Shown piece by piece: positions 21,490 to 33,714 of a DNA stretch of 64,000 nucleotides. The stretch is taken from contig CM075760.1 of assembly GCA_037974335.1 (NCBI GenBank), positions 7,561,432 through 7,625,431 of the forward strand, in the 5' to 3' direction. The number at the start of each line of letters is the position of its first letter. Position 1 is the stretch's first letter. A program made the position numbers and the translations under genes. A model generated the notes under the pieces. It did not search any database. It saw nothing but the letters and a program-made list of their open reading frames with translations, and had not been told where the DNA came from. The DNA comes from Prionace glauca (Eukaryota > Chordata > Chondrichthyes > Carcharhiniformes > Carcharhinidae).

Positions 21490-23880
21490 CATGTAATACT
21501 ACATTTCCAGTGTCGTCCCGAAGCTCTGACCCTTTTTAATACCATCTGCTATAACCCTCCATCCCTGTTTCGCTCATCTAAGTAAACCTTAAACGAGTCC
21601 AACGTGTCTGCCTCCACCACCAGTTCTGTACAAGTGTAGCATTAGGCGCCAGCTCTTATATTCTATACCCCTCCCTATAAAGGCTAACATACCATAAGCT
21701 TTCTTCGCAACCTTCTCCACCTGTGTTGCCACCGTCAAAGACTTGTGAACTGGCACTCCCAGGTTCCTCTGCATTTCTATACACTTAATAGGTCTACCCT
21801 TTAACATGTAACTCTCCTCTACATTATTCCTTCCAAACTGCATCACTTCGCATTTATCAAGATTAAATTCCATCTATTTATCTGCCCAATATACCAGCCT
21901 ATCTATATCCTGCTGTATTGCCAGACACTGCTCCTCACTGCGCGCCAATCCTGCCATCTTTGTGTCACCTGCAAATTTGCTGATCACACCATGTACGCCC
22001 TCTTCCAAGACATTTATATATGTAACGAATAGAAAAGGTCCCTGTACTGAGCCCTGCGGCACACCACTGATGTGGGTATGCCGGCGTTGGACTGGCGTAA
22101 ACACAGTAAAAAGTCTGACAACACCAGGTTTTAGTCCAACCGATTTATTTGATAATATTCTCACAAGCTTTCGAGGGTGCTGCCTCTTTGTCAAGTGAAT
22201 GGAGAGTTCTGGCCTCAGACAGACAGAGCATACAAAGTACAGACAGTTGCTGATTAGAATGCGAATCCTTACACCTAACCTGCTGTTCAATTCTTAAAGT
22301 GGCTGATAATGTGAGTGGAAGGAGCACTGATCACAGTTTAAAGAGATGTGTATTGTCTCCAGACAGTACAGTAAGTGAGGTTTTGCAAACCCAGGCAAGT
22401 CACGGGGGTTACAGATAGTGCGACATGAACCCAAGATCCCTGTTGAGACCGTCCTCATGTGTGCGGAACTTGGCTATCAGTCTCTGTTCAGCGACTCTGC
22501 GCTGTCGTGTGTCATGAAGGCCGCCTTGGAGAATGCTTACCCGAAGGTCAGAGGCTGAATGCCCGTGACCGCTGAAGTGTTCGCCAACAGGAAGGGAACA
22601 GTCTTGCCTGGATTCGCATTCTAATCAGCAACTGTCTGTACTTTGTATGCTCTGTCTGTCTGAGGCCAGAACTCTCCATTCACTTGACAAAGAGGCAGCA
22701 CCCTCGAAAGCTTGTGAGAATATTATCAAATAAATCGGTTGGACTAAAACCTGGTGTTGCCACACCACTGGTGACAGACATCCAGCTAGAAAAGAACCCA
22801 TCCACCACTACTCTCTGTCTCCTGTTAACTATCCAGTTTTCAATCCATCTAGATACTTGTCCCTGTATCCCATGAGCCTTAACCTTTTCAACCAGCCTAC
22901 CATGAGGGACTTTGTCAAACGCCTTACTGAAATCCATATAGGCGACATCAACGGCTTATCCTTCGTCAACCGTTTTTGTCACCTTCTCAAAAAATTCTAC
23001 CAAACTCGTAAGGCAAGACCTCCCCTTAACAAAGCCATGCTGCGTATCCCTAATAAGATTGCAACGGTCCAAATGCTGATACATCCTATCCCTAAGAATT
23101 TATTCCAACAACTTTACTACCACTGTCTATAATTACCAGGGTTATCCCGACTGCCCTTTTTAAACAACTGTACCACATTATCTACCCTCCAGTCCTCCGG
23201 GACCTCACCTGTGTCCAAAGAAGAGACAAAGATGTGCGTCAGAGGCCTAGCAATTTCATCTCTCACCTCCCTAAGCAGCCTGGGATAAATGCCATCAGGC
23301 CCCGGAGTTTTATCAGTTTTTATGCTGCCTAAAAACCCTAACACTTCTTCTCTCGTAATGGATATTTCCTTCAACTGGTCTGCAGCTCCCTCTAAGACAG
23401 TACAAGACACCAAGCCCCACTCCTTCGTGAATACTGACGCAAAGTATTCATTCAGGGTCTCCCCCATTCCTTCAGACTCTATGCACAGTTCCCCTCCTTT
23501 GTCCCTAAGAGGACCGAATTTCCCTCTAACCATCCTTTTGTTCCTGATATAAGAGTAAAATGCCTTTGGATTTCCCTTAATCCTATCCGTCAAAGCCATT
23601 TTATGCCCCCTTTTCGCCCTTCTAACTCCCCTTTTGACCTCCCTCCTGCTCTCTCTATATTCCTCCAGTGTTCTCTCCGTTCCCAGTTGCTTAGACCTAA
23701 CATATGCCTCCCTCTCCTTCCTGACCAAGTCCTCAATATCCCCTGTAATCCACAGCTCTCTAATCCTACCTTTCCCATCCTTCCTCTTTACCGGCACATG
23801 TCTTTCCTGCAACCTTTTCAGTTTTCCCTTGAAAGTCTCCCACTTGCCGACCGTGGACATGTGTTTACTGTGATTCTAAC
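21490..23880 (-). mobile_element. CR1-type LINE with reverse transcriptase region
   Basis: Reading from 23880 down the minus strand, an open stretch of 247 codons (23860-23117) gives KTDKTPGPDGIYPRLLREV and VPEDWRVDNVVQLFKKGSRD, the N-terminal part of the CR1 reverse transcriptase. At 22937-22760 follows MDFSKAFDKVPHGRLVEKV (motif A). Then at 22290-21874 comes SGVPQGSVQGPFLFVTYIN with a motif C that reads FAGDTK instead of FADDT, which removes a catalytic Asp. A Penelope-like fragment (22070-22760) splits it. The copy lacks the endonuclease end and part of its C-terminal region, so it is dead, but much of the frame survives. Confidence 0.92.
22070..22760 (-). mobile_element. Penelope-like element fragment with 149-bp inverted arms
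   Basis: This 691-bp insert is bounded by an exact 10-bp target-site duplication (cacaccactg at 22060-22069 and 22761-22770). Arms at 22119-22267 and 22611-22759 are reverse complements of each other, apparently base for base. The loop encodes on the minus strand (22603-22409) an open frame DCSLPVGEHFSGHGHSASD, then LRVSILQGGLHDTRQRR, EQRLIAKFRTHEDGLNRDLG and FMSHYL before a stop. This resembles the end of the GIY-YIG endonuclease domain of Penelope-like retroelements, which often carry inverted or partly duplicated ends. The reverse transcriptase is absent. Confidence 0.82.
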
Positions 23881-24014
23881 TTTTCTATTGGAAATGGAAG
23901 GATGCCGGTTTTAATTGTGATGTTGATTTGTAAACTATATGACATTTATCAGACAACACACAAAGACGCACACCCACATATTCTGTCGTTCCCATTCTTC
24001 CCCAGAAATTGTTT

Positions 24015-24370
24015 CCCTTTCACACACACACACACACATTTTCTTTCAACTTAAAACTACATCTTGGATTCCTGGGAGTCTTCAGAGACCCAACTAAATT
24101 TCAAATGGAATGAGGAACATTTTCCCCAGCGCCATGTTTGCTGAGCTGGACATTAAAGGTCCCGTGGTCTCCAACAGCTCCCTGGGCAACATCCCTCCTT
24201 TTAACCAAAATCAACAAAAATACATTCCCATGGATTGAGCCATTTTCATCTGATGCTGCCCTGGCAACATCGGGACATAGCCACAGGAGTAGGCCACTCA
24301 GCCCCTCGATCTGGCCCCACCATTTAATAAGATCATGGCTGATCTGTGGCTGAATCCATTTTGGCTTCGC
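24015..24370. repeat. (CA)n tract, unidentified repeat and CR1 tail
   Basis: A short (CA)n tract lies at about 24022-24038. Bases 24120-24270 look like a dispersed repeat. Bases 24283-24360 match the CR1 3' end in reverse orientation ('ataagatcatggctgatctg'). Confidence 0.55.
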
Positions 24371-24379
24371 TAAGTCCAT

Positions 24380-25080
24380 ATCTCTTGAAACACCTGTTCA
24401 ATTAAAGAAGACCTCAGACTTATATCTAACAATTGTACCAGCTCCCACCGGCAATTGCCAAAGAGAGTTCCAATCATTCACCTCTCTCGACATGTACTAA
24501 TGTTTTCTATCAACTCTCCTGAAAGGCCTTTCCCTATTTTTTTCAACTATGGCCTTTTAACCTCGAACCTTCAACTAATGGAAACAATCCTTCCCTGCAG
24601 GTATTTCATAGGTTTCTATCAGAACAGCCCTCAACCTTCTGAATTTGAGAGAAAAATGTCTAAATTCGTCTGATCTCTCCTCGCAACTTGCGTTGAACTC
24701 CGTCCAGAGTCAACATTTTTCCAAAGATATGTTGCCCATACTTGCTCACAGTGCTCTAATTGGGGTGGAACAAGGATTGTGCACAATTGGACACAACATC
24801 TGCCCCCGTATCCCCCAGTCCTTTGGATATGGAGGGAGGCATTCCATTGGTCTTAATGATTATTTTCTGCAGCAGATCGTAACATTTTAAGAAACTATGT
24901 GCCGAACCCGAAATCCTATTTGGCATCCACTAAATTTAGCGTTGTCCCATCTAAAAATTATATCACAATCGATCATTTGGATATTTGACTTTTTGTCCCA
25001 TTATCTAAGCCCTTAATGAATATTGTAAATAATTGAGGCCCCAGACAGATTCCTGCCGTACACCACTTAATCTGCATAAT
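24380..25080 (-). mobile_element. Diverged CR1-like LINE, part 1
   Basis: The plus strand carries the reverse of LINE sequence, including 'cccttaatgaatattgtaaa' and 'gattcctgccgtacaccact', which correspond on the minus strand to the SGVPQGS-type region. The frames are broken and the copy is old. A continuation lies at 26860-27850 after unrelated insertions. Bases 25090-25560 hold nothing recognised. Confidence 0.65.
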
Positions 25081-25574
25081 TCAGTAACGGACAGGTATAA
25101 TTCATTGCACCATAAATTTTGGCACTTTGCAGAAGGGGATGTGATATGACATTAATGGATGTGAATTCTTGTTCCATTGATACCATACATCATACCTGAC
25201 AATGATATTTTCACACTAACTGTAATTACAAAGTTTTGCCAGCAGATGGAAATAAATCTTGGTGGGTTACATTACATGAAGTGTGTACTGCCGCAATACA
25301 CTGGACCCTGCATCTGTTCATTTTGAATTGGCCTCCATATGTATATATGTTAGAATGGACCCCGTCCATGATTATAATATATTATAACATATAGCACGCT
25401 GTTTAAACTGGTATTGCACCAGTACATGTCAATGTATACATCACACAATCACCTTGATCTGAATTTTTCCAGGTAGGATCTAACTTTGGAGTTCTACCAC
25501 ATACAGTTCTGAATGGTGGTGGACATTAAAGCAATTAACCGCAGCAGGAGCCTCAAATAAAACCGCAATTCTTA

Positions 25575-26610
25575 ATGATGTGGGAATCCAGCAAATGGAG
25601 AAGAACAAAACTGAAACAATTGCTACAATCTTCCGCCAGAAGTGCCGAGAGGATTTTCCATCTCGGCCTCCTCCTGAGGTCCCCAGCATCACAGATGCCA
25701 GTTTCCAAGCAGCTCAATGCCTTTCACAGGATAAGATTGGAACAGGAGTAAGCCATTCGAGCCCGGGAGCCCGCTCCACCATGCAATATGATCATGATTG
25801 ATCTGTGGCCTAACCCTGTGCTGAAGAGGTTGGACACTGCAAGGATTATTGGTCCTGACAATATTTCAGCAATAATAATGATGATTTGTGCTCTGGAGCG
25901 AGCTGCGCCCCGGCCAATCTATTAAAGTATAGCTACATCACTATCACATGCCCAACAGTGTGGAAAATTAGCAGGCATGCTCTATCGCAAAAGGAAGGGC
26001 AAATACATCCCGGCCAATTATCGCCCAATGCGATCTCACTCGATCAAAATAATAGAAAGTATCGAGGATCAACAGATCAGTAATAATAATAATAATAATC
26101 TACTCAATGAAGCTCAGTCTGGGTTCCACTAGGAGCACTCGGTTCCAGAAATCATTTAAACTTAGTCCAAATATAGTGGAAATAGCTGTTTTAATGAGGT
26201 GAGTGTGCCCACCCTCCACATCAACACAACACTTGACCGATGATGGCATCATGAACCCTGAGCCAATCTGCAGTCAATGGGGATCCGGGGGTAAACATTC
26301 CACTGGCTTCAGTCACACCGAGTACAGAGGAAGGTGGTTGGGGTTGTTGAAAGCCAATCAGCTCAGTCACAGGGTATTGCTGCAGGAACTCCTCAGGATA
26401 GTGTGGCCTAATCTTCACCCTTCATTAGAAGGTCAGAAGTGGGATGTTCACTAATGATTGCACACTGTTCAGCACATTCGCGACTCCTCAGATACTGGAG
26501 CAGTCCGCGTCCATATGCAGCAAGACTTAGGACACATTCAGGCTTTGGTTGAGGAGGGGAGAGTAACATTCACGTCACACATTGTCAGACAATGACCTTC
26601 TTCAAGGAAG
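25575..26610 (+). mobile_element. Non-LTR retrotransposon reverse transcriptase remnant, forward
   Basis: The plus frames hold pieces of a reverse transcriptase from a LINE family different from CR1: GPDNISAIIMMICALE, then a region reading as IPANYRPMRSHSIKIIES, then LLNEAQSGFH, and near 26380-26570 sequence equal to a VPQ-x-SV motif, an EVGMFTNDCT-like motif (the ADD core mutated) and VHMQQDLGHIQALV. A CR1 tail-like piece ('cgagcccgggagcccgctcc', about 25760-25810) is set inside. The frame is broken repeatedly. Confidence 0.7.
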
Positions 26611-26614
26611 AGAG

Positions 26615-26855
26615 ATTCCTGGCATGGGTCACTGTCTGTACAGAGTCTGCACGTTCTCCCCGTGTCTATACGGGTTTCTTCCGGGTGTTCCACTTTCCTC
26701 CCATAGTCCAAAAGACGCCCTGGTTAGGGTGCATTGGGCCGTGCTAAATTCTCCCTCAGTGTAACCCGAACAGATGCTGGAATGTGGCGACTCGGGAATT
26801 TTCACAGTAACTTCATTGCAGTGTTAACACAAAGTTATTTGTGACGAATGAACAC
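26615..26855 (+). mobile_element. tRNA-derived SINE, forward
   Basis: The body carries 'tctgcacgttctccccgtgt', 'ttcttccgggtgttccactt' and the tail 'cacagtaacttcattgcagt'. The tRNA head is missing or highly decayed. A second tail lies at 27905-27970. Confidence 0.75.
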
Positions 26856-26859
26856 ATTT

Positions 26860-27850
26860 AACATTTGGGACCCTGCGGTACCCCACTGTTAGCTGACCGT
26901 CACTCGGAAGAACACCTATTTATTTCCACTCTCTGTTTCTTATATGTCAATGAATTCTATACCGAGGCCAACATATCACTCCCCATCTCCCCAATGAAAG
27001 GTAGCTTTCATTGGGCTACCAATATTTTATGAAGAGCCTTCTGAAAGTGCAAATACACCACGTAAACTGGTTGCATCCCTCCCCCTCCCTACCCGAAAGA
27101 ACCCCCCCCCCTCCCTTCCCCACCTATGATTTACACTCTTAAAAAATGCAAGTTGGTTTGTTAAGATAAACATGTCTTTCTCAAGCCCATACTGGTTTCA
27201 TCAAACTCCGTCCATGCTTTCCAAATATTTTCCTATCATGGATTTGATAACAATCTCTAACTGATGCTGAAATCAGTCTGTAATTTATCAGTTTTATTCT
27301 CTCTTTCTCTGTATATATCGGGGTTACATTACCTGTAGGAACTGTTTCGGCCTGTATAGAATTTTAGAAGATGGGCAGCAATGTATCTAACATTTCTTGG
27401 CCCATTTCCTTCCATATTCTGGGATTACCAGGCCCGAATGACCAACCAGAATTTCACCCTATTATTTTCCCCAGAATGCTTTTACTAATACTGGTTTCCC
27501 TCAATACCGTCTTACAACTACCCCCTTGGTTCCCGAACATTTCTGGGATGATACTTGTGTGAAGGTAATGTCAGACTTAGTGTTCTATTCATTCAATATT
27601 TCTTTATTCCCCAATATACATTCCCTGGATTCGGGCTCTAAGGGATTTACATTTAACTTAACCAATCCTTCTCTCTTCAGATATTGATATAAACGGTTAT
27701 AATTAATTTTTATGTTCCCTGCAATTTTACTTCCATTTTCTATTTCCCCCTCGATTATTTGGACTTTTTTTTGTTGAATTTTAAAAATCTCTGAAAACTC
27801 AGGCTTGTTTCTTCTTCTGGTAATTTTATGTAGCTTTTAACTAAGAAGTA
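26860..27850 (-). mobile_element. Diverged CR1-like LINE, part 2
   Basis: In plus orientation, 'gaccctgcggtaccccactg' and 'ctgggattaccaggcccgaa' correspond on the minus strand to the reverse transcriptase region of an old LINE. It fits as the upstream continuation of 24380-25080. It holds a C-rich run at 27098-27112. No intact frame remains. Confidence 0.6.
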
Positions 27851-27999
27851 ATATTTCCTCCCCTGAAAGACATCCGAGAAAAAGATGAGCTTTGACCATA
27901 TATGATTTTCACGGTAACTTCATTACAGTGTGAATGTAAACCCATTTGTGACGAAGAAATAAACTTCAAACCTTTAAATACACACGATGTCTTTATCAA

Positions 28000-30071
28000 T
28001 AAACTGAGCTGAAATTCCTCAGCTGCCAGGGTGGAACTGGAACTCCTGTCCCAAGCTTCTGGAATAATAGCTTAATAATGATATTGCTACACTACCCCCG
28101 AGACTGAAATATCATCACATTTATTAATGGAATAATTGAACATTCAGGACTGGGTCACAGGTTGGATCGTGAGGTATCTTGTGCGAATTGAACACATTTC
28201 AGTTTGACTCAGAAATTATGTTGTTTCCATTCTTAACTGATCACAGTTTGTGTTTTGGCATGATGACTTTTAACTCAGTGCGCCTAAATTCTGAGATCAA
28301 TGTCCAATATTACACTATACATTTATAACACGAATACATTCCAAATGAATTTATGCTACATTCGGTTATTTCTCCCGTTATGTACACTGAGCCATCTCTC
28401 TTTTTATGCTACATTAGTTCCTCTCTATTCGTACTCAAGTAGATCACTGATCTGATCCTATTACATCTGATCCCATCTCTGTTTATATTACACAGGATTT
28501 GCATATTTACATCCATCTCTGTTAATTCAACATATGACCATGTATATTTTGCCTGGCATTTAACTGTCAGAAGGAAGTCTTCTCCTGGCCTTGAATCTTA
28601 TTCTGACAGAATGACAGTGATTCATGGGAATCCATGTAAAAGTTCCATCAATTCATGAAATGACAAGGGGGGACAGGTGAGGTAGAGAAGGTCATATCGG
28701 GCTTGACGTTAATCGTGTATAAGCTGCACTATCAGAACAACTGAACACTTGGTTTGGTTCCCTCAGAACTGAACAGTTTATGGGAGATTTAGTACAGACG
28801 CTCAAAGTGATGAATGGGAATGTTTTACTCATTAGAAAGAGACTGTAAGCCACTGGCAAGAGGGCAGTGTACAGAAAATTGATTGCAACACACTAGGATA
28901 TGTCTCTTTATGCACTGAATGTGACTCAAATGATTCATTATTCCAACAGATCTTATATTTGTTTACATTGCATAAAATGCCGCTTTATTTATTACTCCTA
29001 TTTGTGTTGTACCAGAGCCAGTCTTTAATTATATGACAGTAGGCCTTGTCTGTTTTTACACTACATTCGGTTATTTCTCTCGTTATGCCACTCTCGGCCA
29101 TCTCTCTATTTATGCTGCATTAGATCCTTTCAATTAATTCGACAGGAGACCACGGATCTGTTCATATTTCATCAGATCTCATCTCTTTTTTATGTTACAG
29201 GGGATTTGTCTCTTTGAATGACGCCAACATCTGTCTCTGTTCATCTAACATACGACCTTGAACATGTTGCCTGCCGAGATATTATCAATTCCGATATAAT
29301 ATGGGTGTGCCTGTCTGACACTAATCATTCTTGATTGGAGCAGTAAGTTTAATTTTTACTAATTTCGATAAGTAGCTGCGAGAAATATCTAATTGCTCTG
29401 TTATTGTGTGAGTAATATTCCGTTTGAACAATTTCTCAGTGATTCACTGGTATTCGGGGACAGGTCAATATCTGAATAATCGTACAGTGCTCATTACAAT
29501 ATCTTCAAACAACCACCGTTGTGATAAATTTTATTAGTTGAATATTGCACTGCACTGTGTCAATTTGACACAGACTTTCGAGATAAAGATTGACCTGTCT
29601 TATTTATAGGGCTCAACAGATACACTGACAGAGTGAGACAGAACTCTGTAGTCGCAATATCGCCAGATGGCCTCCCACAGGCTAAATATCTATCCACTCA
29701 TTAATTACTCATCTGTTTCAGAGATAAATAAAACGAAATCGCTGCAGAACGAGTGTTGACAGTTAGGTTATGTTTGAATATATATATATGTATATTCTGT
29801 AATTTGTATTGTTACCTTCGAAACAATTTTTCACTTTCGGATGTCTTCATCTGCCTATGCCTAAGCTTTGTAATTCCCTCCCTAAATCTCCTTATTTCAC
29901 TTTCCTCGTCTAAGTCAATCCATAAAACTGTCCCTGTATTGGCCATCCTTTCAGTCACCTGTTCAAATATCTCGTTGGTCAAAAGCAAGATGCTGTGGGT
30001 GCCCGAGATCCGAACAGAAAATGCTAGAAACACTCAATGGTTCATTCTTCATCAGTGGAATGGTTTATGGC

Positions 30072-30102
<31 letters not shown>

Positions 30103-30480
30103 CTCTCTCTCTCCCCTCCGCCTCTGCCCCTGCCTCTCTCTCTCTCTCTCTCTCTCTCGCACATACATTTGTTGTAGACATGTACAGCAAGACACTGGGC
30201 CTTGTGTCTTTATTTACTGCATGCGACTCATTTGAATCATCATTGCAATAGACCTTATATTTGTTTATATTACATGACACACCATTCCATTTATTATTGT
30301 ATGATGACAAGCCGTGATAATTGCTACAAATCATCATTTCTGAGTTTTTGTTCAGCTAAGAGGCCATTTCTGTTACATTGGGCTCCATCTCAGATATGAT
30401 TGTGTCAGGCTCTGTGTCATGCACTACTGAACACATCCGTGCCTTACTTTGTATTATATTAGACACTAATAATAAAGCCA
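28000..30480. repeat. AT-rich intergenic block of diverged repeats
   Basis: Two blocks are collinear: about 28361-28560 with 29050-29270 (sharing 'acattcggttatttctc' then 'gccatctctct'). Bases 28900-28995 match 30205-30300 ('cagatcttatatttgtttac' against its variant). The family resembles, in reverse, the 'atataaacagagaca' units at 11 kb. Bases 29800-29950 resemble a LINE 3' end ('tttgtaattccctccctaaa'). No gene is seen. Confidence 0.5.
30068..30160 (+). repeat. (CT)n microsatellite
   Basis: Two pure or nearly pure CT runs are separated by 'cccctccgcctctgcccctg'. Open frames here, poor in amino-acid variety, are artefacts of the repeat. Confidence 0.9.
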
Positions 30481-30744
30481 ACACTGTCTCAGTAACTGGT
30501 TTTCTATGAAATGCGTTTGACAGATGGAAAAAAAGGAGATGAAAAGACGGAAATTAGCTTTAAAAATGTAATGGGGTTCGAAGAATGTGTTTTGTCTTGT
30601 TAATAACTACTGGGTGTTGTTCATCATATTTAATTGCTCTCGCATTTCCTGGAATATTTTATTGAAAGTTTGGGATGAAACTTGTAACATCATCTTGTTC
30701 AAAAGTGATTGAGGAACAGAATGAATGTATGTCACATTGCACTG

Positions 30745-30945
30745 CAAATGGACACTAAAGGACAATTCAACATGGCCACTCCAACTAACCTGTACATCTT
30801 TGGACTGTAGGAAGAAAGCAGTAAACCTGGAGGAACTCCACGCACATACGGGGTGAATGTGGAAACACCACACAGTTACACAAGGCTTAAGTGGAACCTG
30901 TGTCCCTCACAGTGTGAGGTACCAGTGCTTACCACTATGTAAATA
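30745..30945 (-). mobile_element. tRNA-derived SINE, reverse, decayed
   Basis: It carries 'acatctttggactgtaggaa' and 'ctggaggaactccacgcaca', the reversed SINE body. The head near 30900-30940 is decayed. Confidence 0.7.
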
Positions 30946-31513
30946 ATTGTTATTAATTTTAGCATGATATTGTAATTTATTCAGTATTTATTGTACATTC
31001 TGTGTCTCAGTCAATAAATAAAGTTAATGAATGCCCCTGGACGCTCATGAATGTGATGTACAGCTGGTCATTCCGCTACCAAGGCAATGCATCTTTCAAA
31101 TGATTCACTGCACTTCTCTCTTTCTCTGTCTCAGACTGAACCTAAATCAGATAACCTCTCTCCTCTCTCTCAGTCTCCATTAACTCACACAGGTTCCCAG
31201 GAGACGGATCTGACTCCGAGACTATTTCTTTCTTCTTCCTTAAGGCACCTTGTGACTGAAAAAATAAAGCACAAAAATCTCAGCAGAGGTAAATTCATTG
31301 TAGGAACTTAACCATTTCACTCAATTAACCTCTCTCCTCTATTTCTCACACACAACACCCAGCACACTTAAACTTTCTATTTCGGAATGTCTCTGTGGAT
31401 AAAAAATGTTGCTTTAATTTTCCCTCTTTTCCCTCAATGGTAACCCTCAGTCCATCTTCCCTTCAATTAATCTGTTTAAACCCCAAATATGGCCATTTTC
31501 TTGATTCATTAAT

Positions 31514-31830
31514 ATGGGAATGGGGGTGACTGTAATGCTGAGACCGGCAGCAATCTGTGTGACTGTTCTTGATGCTTTCAGAGTGAGCTCACCCTCACAG
31601 GCAGGAAGACTGTTCACGGTGATAACATCAAACTGGCCCCGGTTGTTTCATTCTCAGGTAACACAACTTCCTGTTTCTCTGCTGCCGGTTCCAAACCGCA
31701 CATCTCCCTTCCGAGCAGAAAATAAATCCAGAGACCACAATCTGGTGAGAACATCTGTCAGTGCGGCTTATATCTGCCCACAGAGTCAGGGCAGAGTCAG
31801 ACAGGTCACATTGTGGTGACATTTACAAAT
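31514..31830 (+). pseudogene. Possible decayed Ig-like domain exon
   Basis: The plus strand shows pieces that suggest a C2-type Ig domain of the Fc-receptor-like kind spread over more than one frame: a GSNLCD piece, then SSPSQAGRLFTV, DNIKLAPVVSFSGN, CFSAAGSKPH and SVSAAYICPQ. None gives a full domain in one frame and I found no clean splice sites, so any gene is broken. It could also be chance similarity. Bases 30950-31500 and 31830-32470 hold no recognised feature. Confidence 0.3.
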
Positions 31831-32476
31831 GAGTCTGGTGTGATCTGGTTAAAGTTTCCATTCCCGGACATAACTGGATGGTCAGTGGATCAATCACTGA
31901 ACTCCCCCGGGATCTGTGAAGGGAGGGAATGATAGCTGTTATCTTTCATTGTTTGATCATTTTCTCTCCATCTGCTATTTATTTTTGTTCCTCAGCTTTT
32001 ATCTGTCAGCCCCCCTCCGGTTTGCTTTCTCCTAACTCTCCCGCTGTCTCTATCTCCTTGCCAGTCTTTTCAACACATTTATTAGTGTTCGTAATCATGA
32101 AGTTGTGATTGGGTTAATTAAAGAGAGAATCTTTCAACTGGGGGACGGTCAGCAACCAATGGGCACAAAGTTATTTTATTGAGCAGCGAGACAGAAAGAT
32201 AAGTGTTTACTTTTACACCAGAGTTGTGATGAACTGGAATGAACAGCTTGGAAGGGTGATGGAATTAGATTTCACAGAAACTTTGGAAAATAAATTCGAT
32301 ATCTCCTTCATGGGATGAACTTTTGAAGGATTCTCGAGAATGGGAACATTTTAAGGTTCATCTATATCAGTGTCCCAGCATCCTTTTTGTGTCTCTCCCT
32401 GTCCTTCATTAAAACGGAATTAAATGGAATATTTATACAACTGTCGTCTTGTGCTAATCTTATCTTTTGACAGAAC

Positions 32477-32700
32477 CTGTGTGTTGTGTGTGTGTGTCTG
32501 TGTGTGTTTGTGTGTGTCTGTGTGTGTTTGTGTGTTGTGTGTGTGTGTTTGTGTTTGTGATTGTGTGTGTGTGTGTGTTTGTGTGTGGGTGTTTGTGTGT
32601 CTGTATGTGTTTGTGTGTATTGCGTGTGTGTGTCTGTCAGTGAGTGTTTTTGTGTGTGTGTGTTTGTGTGTGTGAGTGTGTGTGTGTTTTTGTGTGTGTG
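32477..32700 (+). repeat. (TG)n-type microsatellite
   Basis: Long TGTG runs with TTTGTG and TCTGTG interruptions. The matching Val/Cys-rich and His/Thr-rich frames are repeat artefacts. Confidence 0.95.
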
Positions 32701-33049
32701 TAATTGCCAGGAACCATTCCGAAAGTCCATTCTATTTAAAAAACATCACTTTGAAACAGATTAGCATCGGATCGAACTTTTTTTTAGAAAAAACACAATA
32801 ATCCTTAACATTTATTGCACTGTTTTTCTCCCTCCGATGAGGGTTTCATACTTAGTTGTTTCAGACCTCACGTGTGCTAATTCTGTCTGTAAATGTGAAA
32901 CTGCTTGTAAAAATGAGAAGGAAGAGATTATTTTCTGTTCCTCCGACAGATTCGCCATCGGTACCTCAGATAACAGAAATGTATGGAGTCCGCCATGACT
33001 GTCCCACCTTGTGAATACAAGCCTCAGTCAGGTGGAGTCAGTCACTCCT

Positions 33050-33612
33050 GGATCCAGTCATTCACATTGTAATGTTCTAATTCTCAGGTCCCAGTCTGAC
33101 TCCGGGCCCAGCTGTCTCTGTTAGTGATACACTGGGGCCAGTCATTCACATTGTAATGTTCTAATTCTCAGGTCCCAGTCTGACTCTGGGCCCAGCTGTC
33201 TCTGTCAGTGATACACTGGGGCCAGTAATTCACATTGTAATGTTCTAATTCTCAGGTCCCAGTCTGACTCCGGGCCCAGCTGTCTCTGTCAGTGATACAC
33301 TGGGGCCAGTCATTCACATTGTAATGTTCTAATTCTCAGGTCCCAGTCTGACTCCGGGCCCAGCTATCTCTGTCAGTGATACACTGGGGCCAGTCATTCA
33401 CATTGTAATGTTCTAATTCTCAGGTCCCAGTCTGACTCCGGGCCCAGCTGTCTCTGTCAGTGATACACTGGGGCCAGTCATTCACATTGTAATGTTCTAA
33501 TTCTCAGGTCCCAGTCTGACACCGGGCCCAGCTGTCTCTGTCAGTGATACACTGGGGCCAGTCATTCACATTGTAATGTTCTAATTCTAATTCTAATTCT
33601 AATTCTAATTCT
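33050..33612 (+). repeat. 84-bp minisatellite, about 6.5 copies
   Basis: The unit start 'ggggccagtcattcaca' lies at 33134, 33218 (one change), 33302, 33386, 33470 and 33554, an exact 84-bp period, with a first partial copy from about 33050. Copies differ at only a few bases. The array ends in a run of 'aattct' hexamers (33579-33612). Each unit has a 24-codon open stretch (start PSLTPGPAVSVSD) closed by the same stop, so the array is not coding. Confidence 0.97.
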
Positions 33613-33714
33613 CAGGTTCCAGTCTGAGAATTGAGTCCTATATCTGGAAGTTTAATGAGACACTGAGAAGGACAATTTTCATAATCTCCCCGTCATTCGA
33701 AACGTGATTTATCC

